Positions 1 through 5,354 of a DNA stretch of 5,354 nucleotides are shown here, piece after piece. Both the position numbers and the translations under genes were made by a program. The notes under the pieces are model-generated. The model worked only from the letters and a program-made list of their open reading frames with translations. It did not search any database and was not told the DNA's origin. The DNA is from Sulfitobacter sp. (lineage in GTDB: Bacteria > Pseudomonadota > Alphaproteobacteria > Rhodobacterales > Rhodobacteraceae): contig JAPKCR010000217.1 of assembly GCA_026421135.1 (NCBI GenBank), positions 1-5,354 on the forward strand, written 5' to 3'. Position 1 is the stretch's first letter; every line of letters begins with the position of its first letter.

Positions 1-1
1 T

Positions 2-469
2 GGGGTAACAATGGCTGGTGTCGCGGGGCTGACAGCGTGGAGCGTGGATGACATTCGCGCAGTGCCCATCGGTGGCAGCATCGAGGTGGGCAGTTATACC
101 GTTCAGCTTGATAATGTGGAACGTCTTCAGGGGCCGAATTATGTTTCGACCACTGGCTATGTGACCTTGTTCCAAGACGGTGTCGAAATTGCGCAGCTAC
201 GCCCTGAAAAGCGGTTTTACCCCGTTGCCCAGATGCCGACCACAGAGGCTGCAATCGACTATAACCTTGCGCGCGACGTCTACGTAGTGATCGGCGATGA
301 GCAAGACACCGGCGGCTGGGTCATGCGGACCTATATTAAGCCGCTAACCAACTGGATCTGGATCGGGTGTGCGATGATGGCGTTGGGCGGATTGCTAAGC
401 CTGACAGACAGGCGATTCCGGGTGGCTGCTGGTGCGGCGAAACGTCCAGCACAGGTACCGGCGGAATGA
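2..469 (+). CDS. ccmF: Cytochrome c heme lyase subunit CcmF, C-terminal part (5' end outside window)
   Basis: CcmF is the large inner-membrane subunit of the System I cytochrome c heme ligation complex; it takes heme from holo-CcmE and joins it to the CXXCH motif of apocytochrome c in the periplasm. The frame is open from base 2, so only the last 155 residues are present; the family is usually about 640-660 residues, so roughly three quarters lies upstream. The visible part is a periplasmic beta-rich segment with the family-typical LRPEKRFYPVAQMPTTEAAI stretch (fragment residues 66-85). One final membrane helix follows (about 116-133), introduced by YIKPLTNWIW and ending GGLLSLTDRRFR, as expected for the last CcmF helix and its short cytoplasmic tail. 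An in-frame ATG at base 11 is an internal Met, not the start. The stop codon overlaps the ccmH start (ATGA), implying translational coupling. Family assignment is from recalled motifs. Confidence 0.93.
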   Translation, partial: GVTMAGVAGLTAWSVDDIRAVPIGGSIEVGSYTVQLDNVERLQGPNYVSTTGYVTLFQDGVEIAQLRPEKRFYPVAQMPTTEAAIDYNLARDVYVVIGDEQDTGGWVMRTYIKPLTNWIWIGCAMMALGGLLSLTDRRFRVAAGAAKRPAQVPAE

Positions 470-918
470 GGGCGCTTTTAATCGCATTCATGCTGCTGGT
501 CACACCCGCTTGGGCCGTACAACCGGACGAGATACTGTCAGATCCGGTGCTTGAGGAACGGGCACGCGACCTGTCAAAAGGTCTGCGCTGCCTCGTCTGC
601 CGCAACGAAAGCATCGACGAAAGCAACGCCAGCCTTGCACGCGACTTGCGTATATTGCTGCGCGAACGATTGGTCGCGGGGGACAGCGATCAGGAAGCGG
701 TGGATTTCATCGTAAACCGGTATGGCGAATACGTTCTGCTGAACCCGCCGGCATCCGGGTCGACTTGGCTGCTGTGGGGGGCGGGGCCGCTGATGCTGCT
801 TCTTGCTGGTGTATTGGGCTATGGTTATCTGCGCGGGCGATCCACTGCGCAAGCGTCGGATCAAACCCCGCTTAGTCCCGAAGAACAGGCTCGCTTGGAT
901 GATATTCTGAACAAGTAA
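466..918 (+). CDS. ccmH: Cytochrome c-type biogenesis protein CcmH (Ccl2/CycL type, short single-domain form)
   Basis: CcmH is a membrane-anchored periplasmic thiol-disulfide protein that keeps apocytochrome c cysteines reduced and works with CcmF in heme ligation. The 150-residue product has a signal peptide or N-terminal anchor (residues 1-17, MRALLIAFMLLVTPAWA). The redox motif LRCLVC (Cys42, Cys45) follows, then a helical stretch, and then a second membrane helix at about 101-122 with an acidic C-terminal tail. This is the short form without a fused TPR/CcmI domain, as usual in alphaproteobacteria, where ccmI is separate. The ATG at 466 is chosen because it overlaps the ccmF stop by 4 bases and directly precedes the signal peptide; the GTG at 367 would add 33 non-signal residues lying inside ccmF. 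After the CXXC the sequence is RNESIDESNA, where many homologues have QNQSI or a similar uncharged stretch. The pair belongs to the ccm operon. Confidence 0.95.
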   Translation: MRALLIAFMLLVTPAWAVQPDEILSDPVLEERARDLSKGLRCLVCRNESIDESNASLARDLRILLRERLVAGDSDQEAVDFIVNRYGEYVLLNPPASGSTWLLWGAGPLMLLLAGVLGYGYLRGRSTAQASDQTPLSPEEQARLDDILNK

Positions 919-989
919 CGCTTGGTTTCGCTGGCCCTGAGGGTGGCATTAGGTAGACTGCGCGCAAACATGCAGATTGGACCTGATTA

Positions 990-1766
990 ATGGACTACCA
1001 GACCTTAACCTTTGACGTGACCGATGGCCTTGCGGTTATCACCCTGAACCGTGCTGACAAGATGAACGCCCTTACCACACAAATGCGCGCCGAGATCGAG
1101 CATGCGTTCGTTCAGGGCGGCAAACAGGCGCGATGCGTGGTCATAACAGGGGCGGGGCGGGCATTCTGTTCGGGCCAGGACCTGGGCGATAGCAACGGTG
1201 GCGCGGCGATGGATCTGGAGCGGACCCTGCGCGATGAATACGCCCCAATGCTGCGCGCGATCACGAATTGCCCTGTACCGACGATTGCAGCGGTCAACGG
1301 GCCGGCTGCTGGTGCCGGAGCAAACCTTGCTTTGGCTGCTGACATCGTTATGGCGACTGAATCGGCCTATTTCCTTCAGGCGTTTACCCGTATCGGCCTG
1401 ATTCCAGACGCTGGTGGGACATATACACTGCCCCGGCAGATGGGCATGGCAAAGGCGATGGGGGCGGCACTTTTCGCGGACAAGATTAGCGCCCGTCAGG
1501 CGGACGACTGGGGCATGATCTGGGAAGCTGTCCCAGATGCGGCTTTCGATGCCCATTGGCGTGCAAAAGCAACACAATTGGCAAGTGGGCCAACGTTGGC
1601 ATATGCATCGGCCAAAAAAGCTATTCGGGAAAGCTGGGATAATTCGTTCGAGGATCAGCTTTCATTGGAAGCGCGCGAGCAGGGCAAGTGCGGCCAGTCA
1701 CGGGATTTCAAAGAGGGCGTTATCGCCTTTTTGCAAAAGCGTATCGCAAAGTTCGAAGGGCGGTAG
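990..1766 (+). CDS. Enoyl-CoA hydratase/isomerase (crotonase) family protein, PaaG-like
   Basis: This is a complete 258-residue crotonase-fold protein of normal family length. The two oxyanion-hole segments are visible: GAGRAFCSGQDLG (54-66) and NGPAAGAGANLALAADIV (103-120). Asp140 in GLIPDAGGTY corresponds to the catalytic Asp of E. coli PaaG, the ring 1,2-epoxyphenylacetyl-CoA isomerase that also shifts enoyl-CoA double bonds. By hand alignment to rat crotonase, the two hydratase glutamates (Glu144, Glu164) fall on Phe132 and Gly158, so simple enoyl-CoA hydration is unlikely. The C-terminal KEGVIAFLQKR is typical of the family. The start is firm: an in-frame TGA lies two codons upstream (984-986), although the ribosome site is weak. 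It follows ccmH by 71 bp with no terminator seen, so it may be co-transcribed with ccm. No other phenylacetate genes are in view, so the exact substrate is unknown. Alternatives are another CoA isomerase or a generic enoyl-CoA hydratase-related protein. Confidence 0.9.
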   Translation: MDYQTLTFDVTDGLAVITLNRADKMNALTTQMRAEIEHAFVQGGKQARCVVITGAGRAFCSGQDLGDSNGGAAMDLERTLRDEYAPMLRAITNCPVPTIAAVNGPAAGAGANLALAADIVMATESAYFLQAFTRIGLIPDAGGTYTLPRQMGMAKAMGAALFADKISARQADDWGMIWEAVPDAAFDAHWRAKATQLASGPTLAYASAKKAIRESWDNSFEDQLSLEAREQGKCGQSRDFKEGVIAFLQKRIAKFEGR

Positions 1767-1775
1767 CTGCGCCGC

Positions 1776-2075
1776 TTAGATCGAGCGTTCGATCAACAAA
1801 ACGTCGTCGGGGTTGAGGGTTGGGCGTGACACGCTGGCAACAACAGCCACGGCGACGCCATCGGCCAATACCGTATGAACGGACCCGGATACCTGCGTCA
1901 CAGTGATCCGCGGTGGTGTCTGGCCCTTGTTGTAAACAACAGCAATCTGATCACAGTTGTGGCGGCTATCGTGCACCAATGACCCCTGCGGACAATGCTG
2001 CATCAGCGCATTCATCGATTTCAGACTTGTCGCTGTGTCCCACTCTAGACCGGCATGAGTAGCTGAAACTGCCAT
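1776..2075 (-). CDS. Small hypothetical protein, 99 aa, Cys/His-containing
   Basis: I do not recognise this protein. The 99-residue product has no signal peptide or membrane helix. The N-terminal third looks helical (about 10-26), followed by a Cys/His-rich stretch: His27-Cys28, His35, His39, Cys41. The C-terminal half (43-99) alternates hydrophobic and polar residues with repeated Val, suggesting beta strands. The start at 2075 is preferred over the ATG at 2132, which would add 19 residues: an AAGGA ribosome site lies 7 bases before 2075, and the extension reads through that site with an unrelated composition. The gene converges on the crotonase gene with 9 bp between stops and lies downstream of gltA, separated by a terminator and about 350 bp, so it is probably transcribed on its own. 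A metal- or redox-related role is only a guess from the Cys/His spacing. Coding status is supported by the ribosome site and tight packing. Confidence 0.72.
   Translation of the reverse strand: MAVSATHAGLEWDTATSLKSMNALMQHCPQGSLVHDSRHNCDQIAVVYNKGQTPPRITVTQVSGSVHTVLADGVAVAVVASVSRPTLNPDDVLLIERSI
1779..1794. repeat. Short perfect inverted repeat, GATCGA-GCGT-TCGATC
   Basis: A perfect 6-bp stem with a 4-base loop sits at the very 3' end of the small hypothetical gene, just before its stop, and 12 bp beyond the crotonase stop. It is the only hairpin-like element at this convergent junction, but neither strand has a T run after it. It is therefore a weak candidate for a bidirectional transcription stop or RNA 3'-end stabiliser. 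It also encodes the last residues of the small protein, so it may be incidental. Confidence 0.35.
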
Positions 2076-2082
2076 AGGTGCA

Positions 2083-2089
2083 TCCTTTT
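2083..2089 (-). promoter_or_regulatory. Ribosome binding site deciding the start of the small hypothetical gene
   Basis: On the - strand the sequence AAAAAGGATGCACCT precedes the ATG at 2075, placing AAGGA 7 bases before it. This is the best Shine-Dalgarno match in the vicinity and is the main reason for preferring this start over the upstream in-frame ATG at 2132, which has no comparable site. Confidence 0.7.
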
Positions 2090-2173
2090 TTTCGACGCAA
2101 GGTGTCAGAATATCTGTTAAATTCCGCAGCATTTTGCAGACTACAGAGAAGCCGATGCCCCATCTTTGCCGTT

Positions 2174-2203
2174 AACCTATTGATAGTTGAGCAGCTGGGT
2201 CAA
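2174..2203 (-). promoter_or_regulatory. Weak sigma-70-type promoter candidate for the small hypothetical gene
   Basis: On the - strand, TTGACC (2198-2203; five of six to the -35 consensus) is followed after 18 bp by TAGGTT (2174-2179; only three of six to the -10 consensus). Transcription would start about 90 bases before the ATG at 2075. The -35 is good and the -10 poor, so this is one possibility rather than an assignment. The TTTGCAG copy at 2209-2215 would sit just upstream of the -35, a position suited to a regulator. Confidence 0.22.
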
Positions 2204-2207
2204 TAAA

Positions 2208-2235
2208 GTTTGCAGATTGTTCGAACTGCGGAAAC
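2208..2235. repeat. Imperfect hairpin around the central TTTGCAG copy
   Basis: GTTTGCAG (2208-2215) can pair with CTGC-GG-AAAC (2226-2235): two 4-bp stem halves separated by a 2-base bulge, with a 10-base loop containing the palindrome TTCGAA. It has no following T run, so it is not a terminator. As DNA it is an imperfect palindromic operator candidate; as RNA it would be a weak structure. Confidence 0.3.
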
Positions 2236-2422
2236 AAAACCACAGAATTGCCATATTTCTGACCATTTGGTTTCGAAAAGCAGCGGAATGGGTGGAAACA
2301 ATTTGGGTTAATTTGCAGCATTGATTACCGCCAACCTCTGGCCAGTGATTCTAGGCATCAACGTTGCGCTGTCCCGAAGTCCACGAACAAAGGTGGTGTT
2401 TGGCAAACAGACAGGCGGAAAC

Positions 2423-2453
2423 AAAAAAACGCCCCGCCAAATGACGGAGCGTT
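2423..2453 (-). terminator. Rho-independent terminator of gltA
   Basis: Read on the - strand, about 20 bases after the gltA stop, AACGCTCCGTC and GGCGGGGCGTT form an 11-bp stem with two G-U pairs around an ATTT loop. A run of seven T follows immediately. Stem, loop and T tract are in the textbook arrangement, so this should end gltA transcripts and insulate the small gene downstream. Confidence 0.93.
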
Positions 2454-2474
2454 AGGTGCTTCTTTAAGCTGCGA

Positions 2475-3770
2475 TTAGCGGTTTTTGATATCCACATAGT
2501 CGCGTTTGCCTTCGCCCAGATACAGTTGGCGGGGGCGGCCGATTTTAAGCTGTGGATCGCTGATCTGTTCTTTCCACTGAGAAATCCAGCCAACGGTGCG
2601 CGCGAGTGCAAAGATCGGCGTGAACATCGACGTCGGAAATCCCATGGCCTCAAGAATGATGCCGGAATAGAAATCTACGTTCGGGAAAAGTTTCTTTTCC
2701 GCGAAATACGGATCTTCCAACGCCTGTTTTTCGAGTTCCTTAGCGACCTGCAGGATCGGGTTGTTTTCAACACCAAGCAGTTCGAGAACCTCGTCGGCAC
2801 TTTCCTTCATCACGGTCGCGCGGGGGTCGAAGTTCTTGTAAACGCGGTGGCCAAAGCCCATCAGTCGGAACGGGTCATTCTTGTCTTTTGCACGCGCGAT
2901 GAATTCAGGAATACGGTCCGGAGTACCAATTTCCTTGAGCATTTCAAGGCATGCTTGGTTCGCGCCACCGTGGGCGGGGCCCCAAAGGCAGGCGATGCCA
3001 GCGGCGATACAAGCAAAGGGGTTTGCACCCGAAGACGACGCCAAGCGTACGGTGGATGTCGACGCGTTTTGCTCGTGGTCGGCGTGCAGGGTAAAGATGC
3101 GGTCCATTGCGCGCGACAGTATCGGATCTACTACATATTCTTCGGCGGGGACGGCGAAACACATGCGCAGGAAGTTACCGGCATAGTCGACGTCGTTGCG
3201 CGGATATACGAAAGGTTGACCAATCGTATATTTGTAGGCCATTGCCGCAATTGTAGGCATTTTGGCGATCAAACGGATTGTTGCGACCTCGCGCTGGTGC
3301 GCATCGCTGACGTCGGTGCTGTCGTGATAGAACGCAGACATTGCGCCCACAACGCCGACCATGATTGCCATGGGGTGTGCATCGCGGCGGAAACCACGGA
3401 AGAAATTGATCATCTGCTCGTGAATCATGGTGTGGTTTGTCACCAGATCTTCAAACTTTTCCAACTCCGCAGGCGATGGCAATTCGCCGTACAGCAGCAA
3501 ATAGCACACCTCGAGGTAGTGCGACTGACCGGCGAGCTGGTCAATTGGATAGCCACGGTGCAGCAACACACCTTCGTCGCCGTCAATAAATGTAATCGTG
3601 CTGTCGCAGGCCGCGGTCGACGTGAAACCGGGGTCGTATGTGAACACATTTGCCTGCGCATAAAGCTTGCGAATATCCAAAACCTCCGGCCCCACAGTCG
3701 GGGAATAGATAGGTAATTCAAAGCTGTTTCCGTCGATGGTCAACGTTGCTGATTTTGTACTCTCGGCCAT
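2475..3770 (-). CDS. gltA: Citrate synthase, type II (hexameric-type)
   Basis: This enzyme condenses acetyl-CoA with oxaloacetate to citrate, the entry step of the TCA cycle, in the cytoplasm. The 431-residue product has the full length of Gram-negative type II enzymes and aligns almost without gaps to E. coli GltA as I recall it. The catalytic triad is present: His267 ([10 protein letters not shown]), His308 ([14 protein letters not shown]) and Asp366 ([10 protein letters not shown]). Oxaloacetate-binding His229 (HADHEQNAS) and arginines 309 and 391 are also present. In the NADH-site region, Tyr148, Arg166 and Lys170 are kept, while the positions of E. coli Arg109 and Cys206 are Asn112 and Ala209, so NADH inhibition may differ. 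An AAAGGGA ribosome site lies 4 bases before the ATG. It follows gltX by 113 bp on the same strand and ends in a strong terminator. The long open frame on the opposite strand (2526-3716) is a shadow. Confidence 0.98.
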   Translation of the reverse strand: MAESTKSATLTIDGNSFELPIYSPTVGPEVLDIRKLYAQANVFTYDPGFTSTAACDSTITFIDGDEGVLLHRGYPIDQLAGQSHYLEVCYLLLYGELPSPAELEKFEDLVTNHTMIHEQMINFFRGFRRDAHPMAIMVGVVGAMSAFYHDSTDVSDAHQREVATIRLIAKMPTIAAMAYKYTIGQPFVYPRNDVDYAGNFLRMCFAVPAEEYVVDPILSRAMDRIFTLHADHEQNASTSTVRLASSSGANPFACIAAGIACLWGPAHGGANQACLEMLKEIGTPDRIPEFIARAKDKNDPFRLMGFGHRVYKNFDPRATVMKESADEVLELLGVENNPILQVAKELEKQALEDPYFAEKKLFPNVDFYSGIILEAMGFPTSMFTPIFALARTVGWISQWKEQISDPQLKIGRPRQLYLGEGKRDYVDIKNR

Positions 3771-3845
3771 GAAGTCCCTTTCTACCGTTGGCGATGCGCA
3801 TTCTGCCCACCGTCCGGCACCAGCCTGGATTGGCTCGTGCGTTGT

Positions 3846-3890
3846 GTTAACTCGCGTTAGGTTGAGAATTGCTTAAGCACCCCTCAATTC
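3846..3890. promoter_or_regulatory. Overlapping palindromes in the gltX-gltA gap (possible gltA operator or promoter region)
   Basis: The 113-bp gap 3771-3883 carries several inverted repeats at its gltX end: the perfect 10-bp palindrome TGCTTAAGCA (3870-3879); GAATTG/CAATTC (3866-3871 and 3885-3890) around it; TTGAG/CTCAA (3862-3866 and 3883-3887), an alternative pairing; and TAAC-TCGC-GTTA (3848-3859). The outer arms run over the gltX stop codon. There is no T run after them on the - strand, so a terminator is unlikely. I cannot pick a convincing -35/-10 pair. A regulator site controlling gltA is the simplest reading, but it is inferred from symmetry only. Confidence 0.35.
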
Positions 3891-5284
3891 GCCGCATCCT
3901 GCAATCTGGCGAGGCTTTCGTCTCGCCCCAAAACCAGCATCATATCAAACACTGACGGGGTCGCTGCCCGACCTGCAAGGGCTGAACGCAAAGGCCCAGC
4001 CAATTTGCCAAATTTATAATCATGTTCGGCGGCAAACCCGTTCAGCGCTTCTTCCAGCGTTTCTTTGTCCCAGTTAACATTCTGCAACTGCGACGTCAAT
4101 TCTCTCAGTATACCACGGGATACATCATCCAGATGTTTTGCTGCTTTTTCATCCTGCACAATGGGGCGGCTGGCCAAGATAAATTGTGCCTTTTCAAGTA
4201 GTTCAGGAAAGGTTTTGGCGCGTTCTTTAAGGCAATACATTGCCCGTTCCAACCCGTCACCCTGTTGCAAATTCAGGGCGGGAAGGCCGGCTGCACTAAG
4301 ATATGCCTCGATTTCTTGCCGCAATGCAGCATCATTACTGACCGCAATATGCTGACCGCAGATGTTTTCCAGCTTTTTCAGGTCAAACTGTGCTGGGCTT
4401 TTGCGGATGCCATCCAAGTCGAACCATTCTTTTGCCTGCTCATCGCTGAAAAACTCGTCGTCACCATGGCTCCAGCCCAGGCGGGCAAGATAGTTGCGCA
4501 TGCCGGCAGCAGGATAGCCTATAGCCTGATATTCCTGCGCACCCAAGGCCCCGTGACGCTTGGACAGCTTCTTGCCGTCGGGCCCGTGAATTAGCGGGAT
4601 ATGCGCCCATACCGGCACATCCCACCCCATCGCGTTATAGATCATCATCTGGCGCGCGGCATTGTTCAGGTGGTCATCCCCACGGATCACATGGGTCACG
4701 CCCATATCATGGTCATCTACGACAACGGCCAACATATAAACGGGCGTACCATCGGACCGAAGCAGAACCATGTCATCCAATTGGTCGTTGCCGATTTTCA
4801 CATCACCTTGCACCCGATCGTGAATGGTCGTGACACCGCTTTGCGGGGCTTTGATGCGGACAACATAAGGCGCGTCAGGATGAGTCGCAGGATCTGCGTC
4901 GCGCCAAGGCGAATGATAGAGCGTGCTGCGGCCTTCGGCCTTTGCCGTGTCGCGGAATTCGGCAATTTCTTCTTGGCTGGCAAAGCATTTATATGCCTTT
5001 CCGGCGGCGAGGAGTTCCAAAGCAACCTCGGCATGCCGCGCGGCATTGTCGAACTGGCTGACAACCTCACCGTCGTGATCCAGCCCCAGCCACGCCATGC
5101 CTTGCAAGATCGCGTCGGTGGCTTCGGGCGTATAGCGGACGCGGTCCGTGTCCTCGATGCGCAGCAAGAACTTTCCGCCGCGGCCCCGCGCATAAAGCCA
5201 GCTGAACAGGGCTGTGCGTGCCCCGCCAATATGCAAATAGCCAGTCGGTGAGGGGGCAAATCGGGTGACGACAGGCTTTGTCAT
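3884..5284 (-). CDS. gltX: Glutamyl-tRNA synthetase (class I)
   Basis: GltX charges tRNA-Glu with glutamate using ATP, in the cytoplasm; in bacteria with GatCAB some such enzymes also mischarge tRNA-Gln. The 466-residue product is of standard length. The class I signature HIGG (18-21) lies in [15 protein letters not shown], followed by RIEDTD (42-47) and the KMSKS-type loop KLSKR (239-243) in [11 protein letters not shown]. These mark the catalytic core at about residues 1-310; the helical anticodon-binding part follows. The zinc ligands of the E. coli enzyme (C-X-C ... C-X-H) are mostly lost: only Cys100 remains, in KCFA, and the second pair is replaced in YHSPWRD. Alphaproteobacteria often carry two gltX copies, so this may be one paralogue. 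An AAGGA ribosome site lies 10 bases before the ATG, slightly far. It is followed by gltA in the same direction. Confidence 0.97.
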   Translation of the reverse strand: MTKPVVTRFAPSPTGYLHIGGARTALFSWLYARGRGGKFLLRIEDTDRVRYTPEATDAILQGMAWLGLDHDGEVVSQFDNAARHAEVALELLAAGKAYKCFASQEEIAEFRDTAKAEGRSTLYHSPWRDADPATHPDAPYVVRIKAPQSGVTTIHDRVQGDVKIGNDQLDDMVLLRSDGTPVYMLAVVVDDHDMGVTHVIRGDDHLNNAARQMMIYNAMGWDVPVWAHIPLIHGPDGKKLSKRHGALGAQEYQAIGYPAAGMRNYLARLGWSHGDDEFFSDEQAKEWFDLDGIRKSPAQFDLKKLENICGQHIAVSNDAALRQEIEAYLSAAGLPALNLQQGDGLERAMYCLKERAKTFPELLEKAQFILASRPIVQDEKAAKHLDDVSRGILRELTSQLQNVNWDKETLEEALNGFAAEHDYKFGKLAGPLRSALAGRAATPSVFDMMLVLGRDESLARLQDAAN

Positions 5285-5354
5285 AAGTGGGATGTCCTTT
5301 TTGGTAAAAGTGGCACGGTTACCGCTTATGGCAAGGGGCCGTTTATCTTTTGCT
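5285..5354 (-). promoter_or_regulatory. gltX upstream region with ribosome site
   Basis: The last 70 bp of the window lie upstream of gltX. On the - strand AAAAAGGA occupies 5295-5302, 10 bases before the ATG. A short interrupted palindrome CGGT-T-ACCG is at 5316-5324. A TTGCCA element at about 5327-5332 has no good -10 at the right distance, so the promoter is probably partly outside the window. No coding start on the + strand is visible here. Confidence 0.4.

Larger units (their letters stand above)
2122..2318. repeat. Cluster of TTTGCAG / TTCCGCAG motifs
   Basis: TTTGCAG occurs three times on the + strand at 2133-2139, 2209-2215 and 2312-2318. The related TTCCGCAG occurs on the + strand at 2122-2129, 11 bp before the first copy in tandem, and on the - strand at about 2226-2233, facing the second copy. 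Five related words within 200 bp of non-coding DNA look like repeated binding sites for a DNA-binding protein, but the spacing is irregular and no regulator is known from the sequence. They lie 47 to about 240 bp upstream of the small hypothetical gene. Confidence 0.35.
2076..2422. other. Non-coding, AT-richer intergenic region upstream of the small hypothetical gene
   Basis: About 350 bp between the start of the small - strand gene and the gltA terminator. I see no plausible gene on either strand: frames are short and lack ribosome sites. No tRNA-like cloverleaf is apparent. The contents I can name are the ribosome site next to the small gene, a weak promoter candidate, a cluster of related GCAG motifs with one imperfect hairpin, and a GATTC at about 2348 that fits the GANTC target of CcrM methylase. 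Composition is visibly poorer in GC than the flanking genes. It could be a long leader or regulatory region for the small gene, or hold an unannotated small RNA. Confidence 0.6.

Noticed and set aside
367..465. Upstream GTG extension of ccmH
   Set aside because: It would put 33 residues before a good signal peptide and overlap ccmF by about 100 bp; the ATG at 466 in the ATGA overlap is far better.
919..989. Promoter between ccmH and the crotonase gene
   Set aside because: TAGACT at 954-959 resembles a -10 element, but the matching -35 position reads CTGGCC; too weak to report.
2084..2092. T-rich tract on the + strand as a terminator for the ccm/crotonase transcript
   Set aside because: Only a 3-bp stem can be drawn before it, and the tract is explained as the complement of the small gene's ribosome site.
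2076..2132. Longer start (ATG at 2132) for the small hypothetical gene
   Set aside because: No good ribosome site there, and the added residues read through the strong AAGGA site serving the ATG at 2075.
2526..3716. 396-residue open frame on the + strand, antisense to gltA
   Set aside because: It lies wholly opposite a near-perfect citrate synthase gene; the translation is rich in Arg, His and Val with no family motif, as expected for the antisense shadow of a codon-biased gene.
4601..5251. 216-residue open frame on the + strand, antisense to gltX
   Set aside because: A shadow of gltX: no recognisable domains and fully contained within a clear synthetase gene.
1..5354. Novel defence, mobile or CRISPR-like system
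   Set aside because: No repeats with spacers, transposase, integrase, toxin-antitoxin pair or phage motifs were seen; all large genes are recognisable core functions.

Overview
This window reads as ordinary chromosomal DNA from an alphaproteobacterium, most likely of the Rhodobacterales (Roseobacter group). The basis is moderate-to-high GC, the short single-domain CcmH form, the hexameric-type citrate synthase, and a ccmF-ccmH / gltA-gltX neighbourhood that I recall from that group. No database search was possible.

Left part (2-1766, + strand): the 3' end of ccmF (heme lyase) overlaps ccmH (apocytochrome c thiol reductase) by 4 bases, giving the tail of a cytochrome c maturation operon. After 71 bp comes a complete crotonase-fold gene closest to PaaG-type isomerases. 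It lacks both glutamates of a classical enoyl-CoA hydratase and keeps the PaaG aspartate.

Middle (1776-2474): a 99-residue protein of unknown function lies on the - strand, converging on the crotonase gene with only 9 bp between stops. Upstream of it is about 350 bp of AT-richer non-coding DNA. This holds a cluster of TTTGCAG / TTCCGCAG motifs, one possible hairpin and a weak promoter candidate, and it ends at a clear rho-independent terminator for gltA.

Right part (2475-5284, - strand): gltA (type II citrate synthase, complete) lies downstream of gltX (glutamyl-tRNA synthetase, complete). The 113-bp gap between them contains overlapping palindromes that reach into the gltX stop codon and no obvious strong terminator, so both co-transcription and a separate gltA promoter are possible. 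The last 70 bp is the gltX upstream region.

Functionally this is core metabolism: respiratory cytochrome biogenesis, a CoA-ester isomerase, TCA-cycle entry and tRNA charging. I found no mobile element, CRISPR array, tRNA, rRNA or convincing new system. The least explained items are the small Cys/His-containing protein and the motif-rich non-coding region upstream of it.
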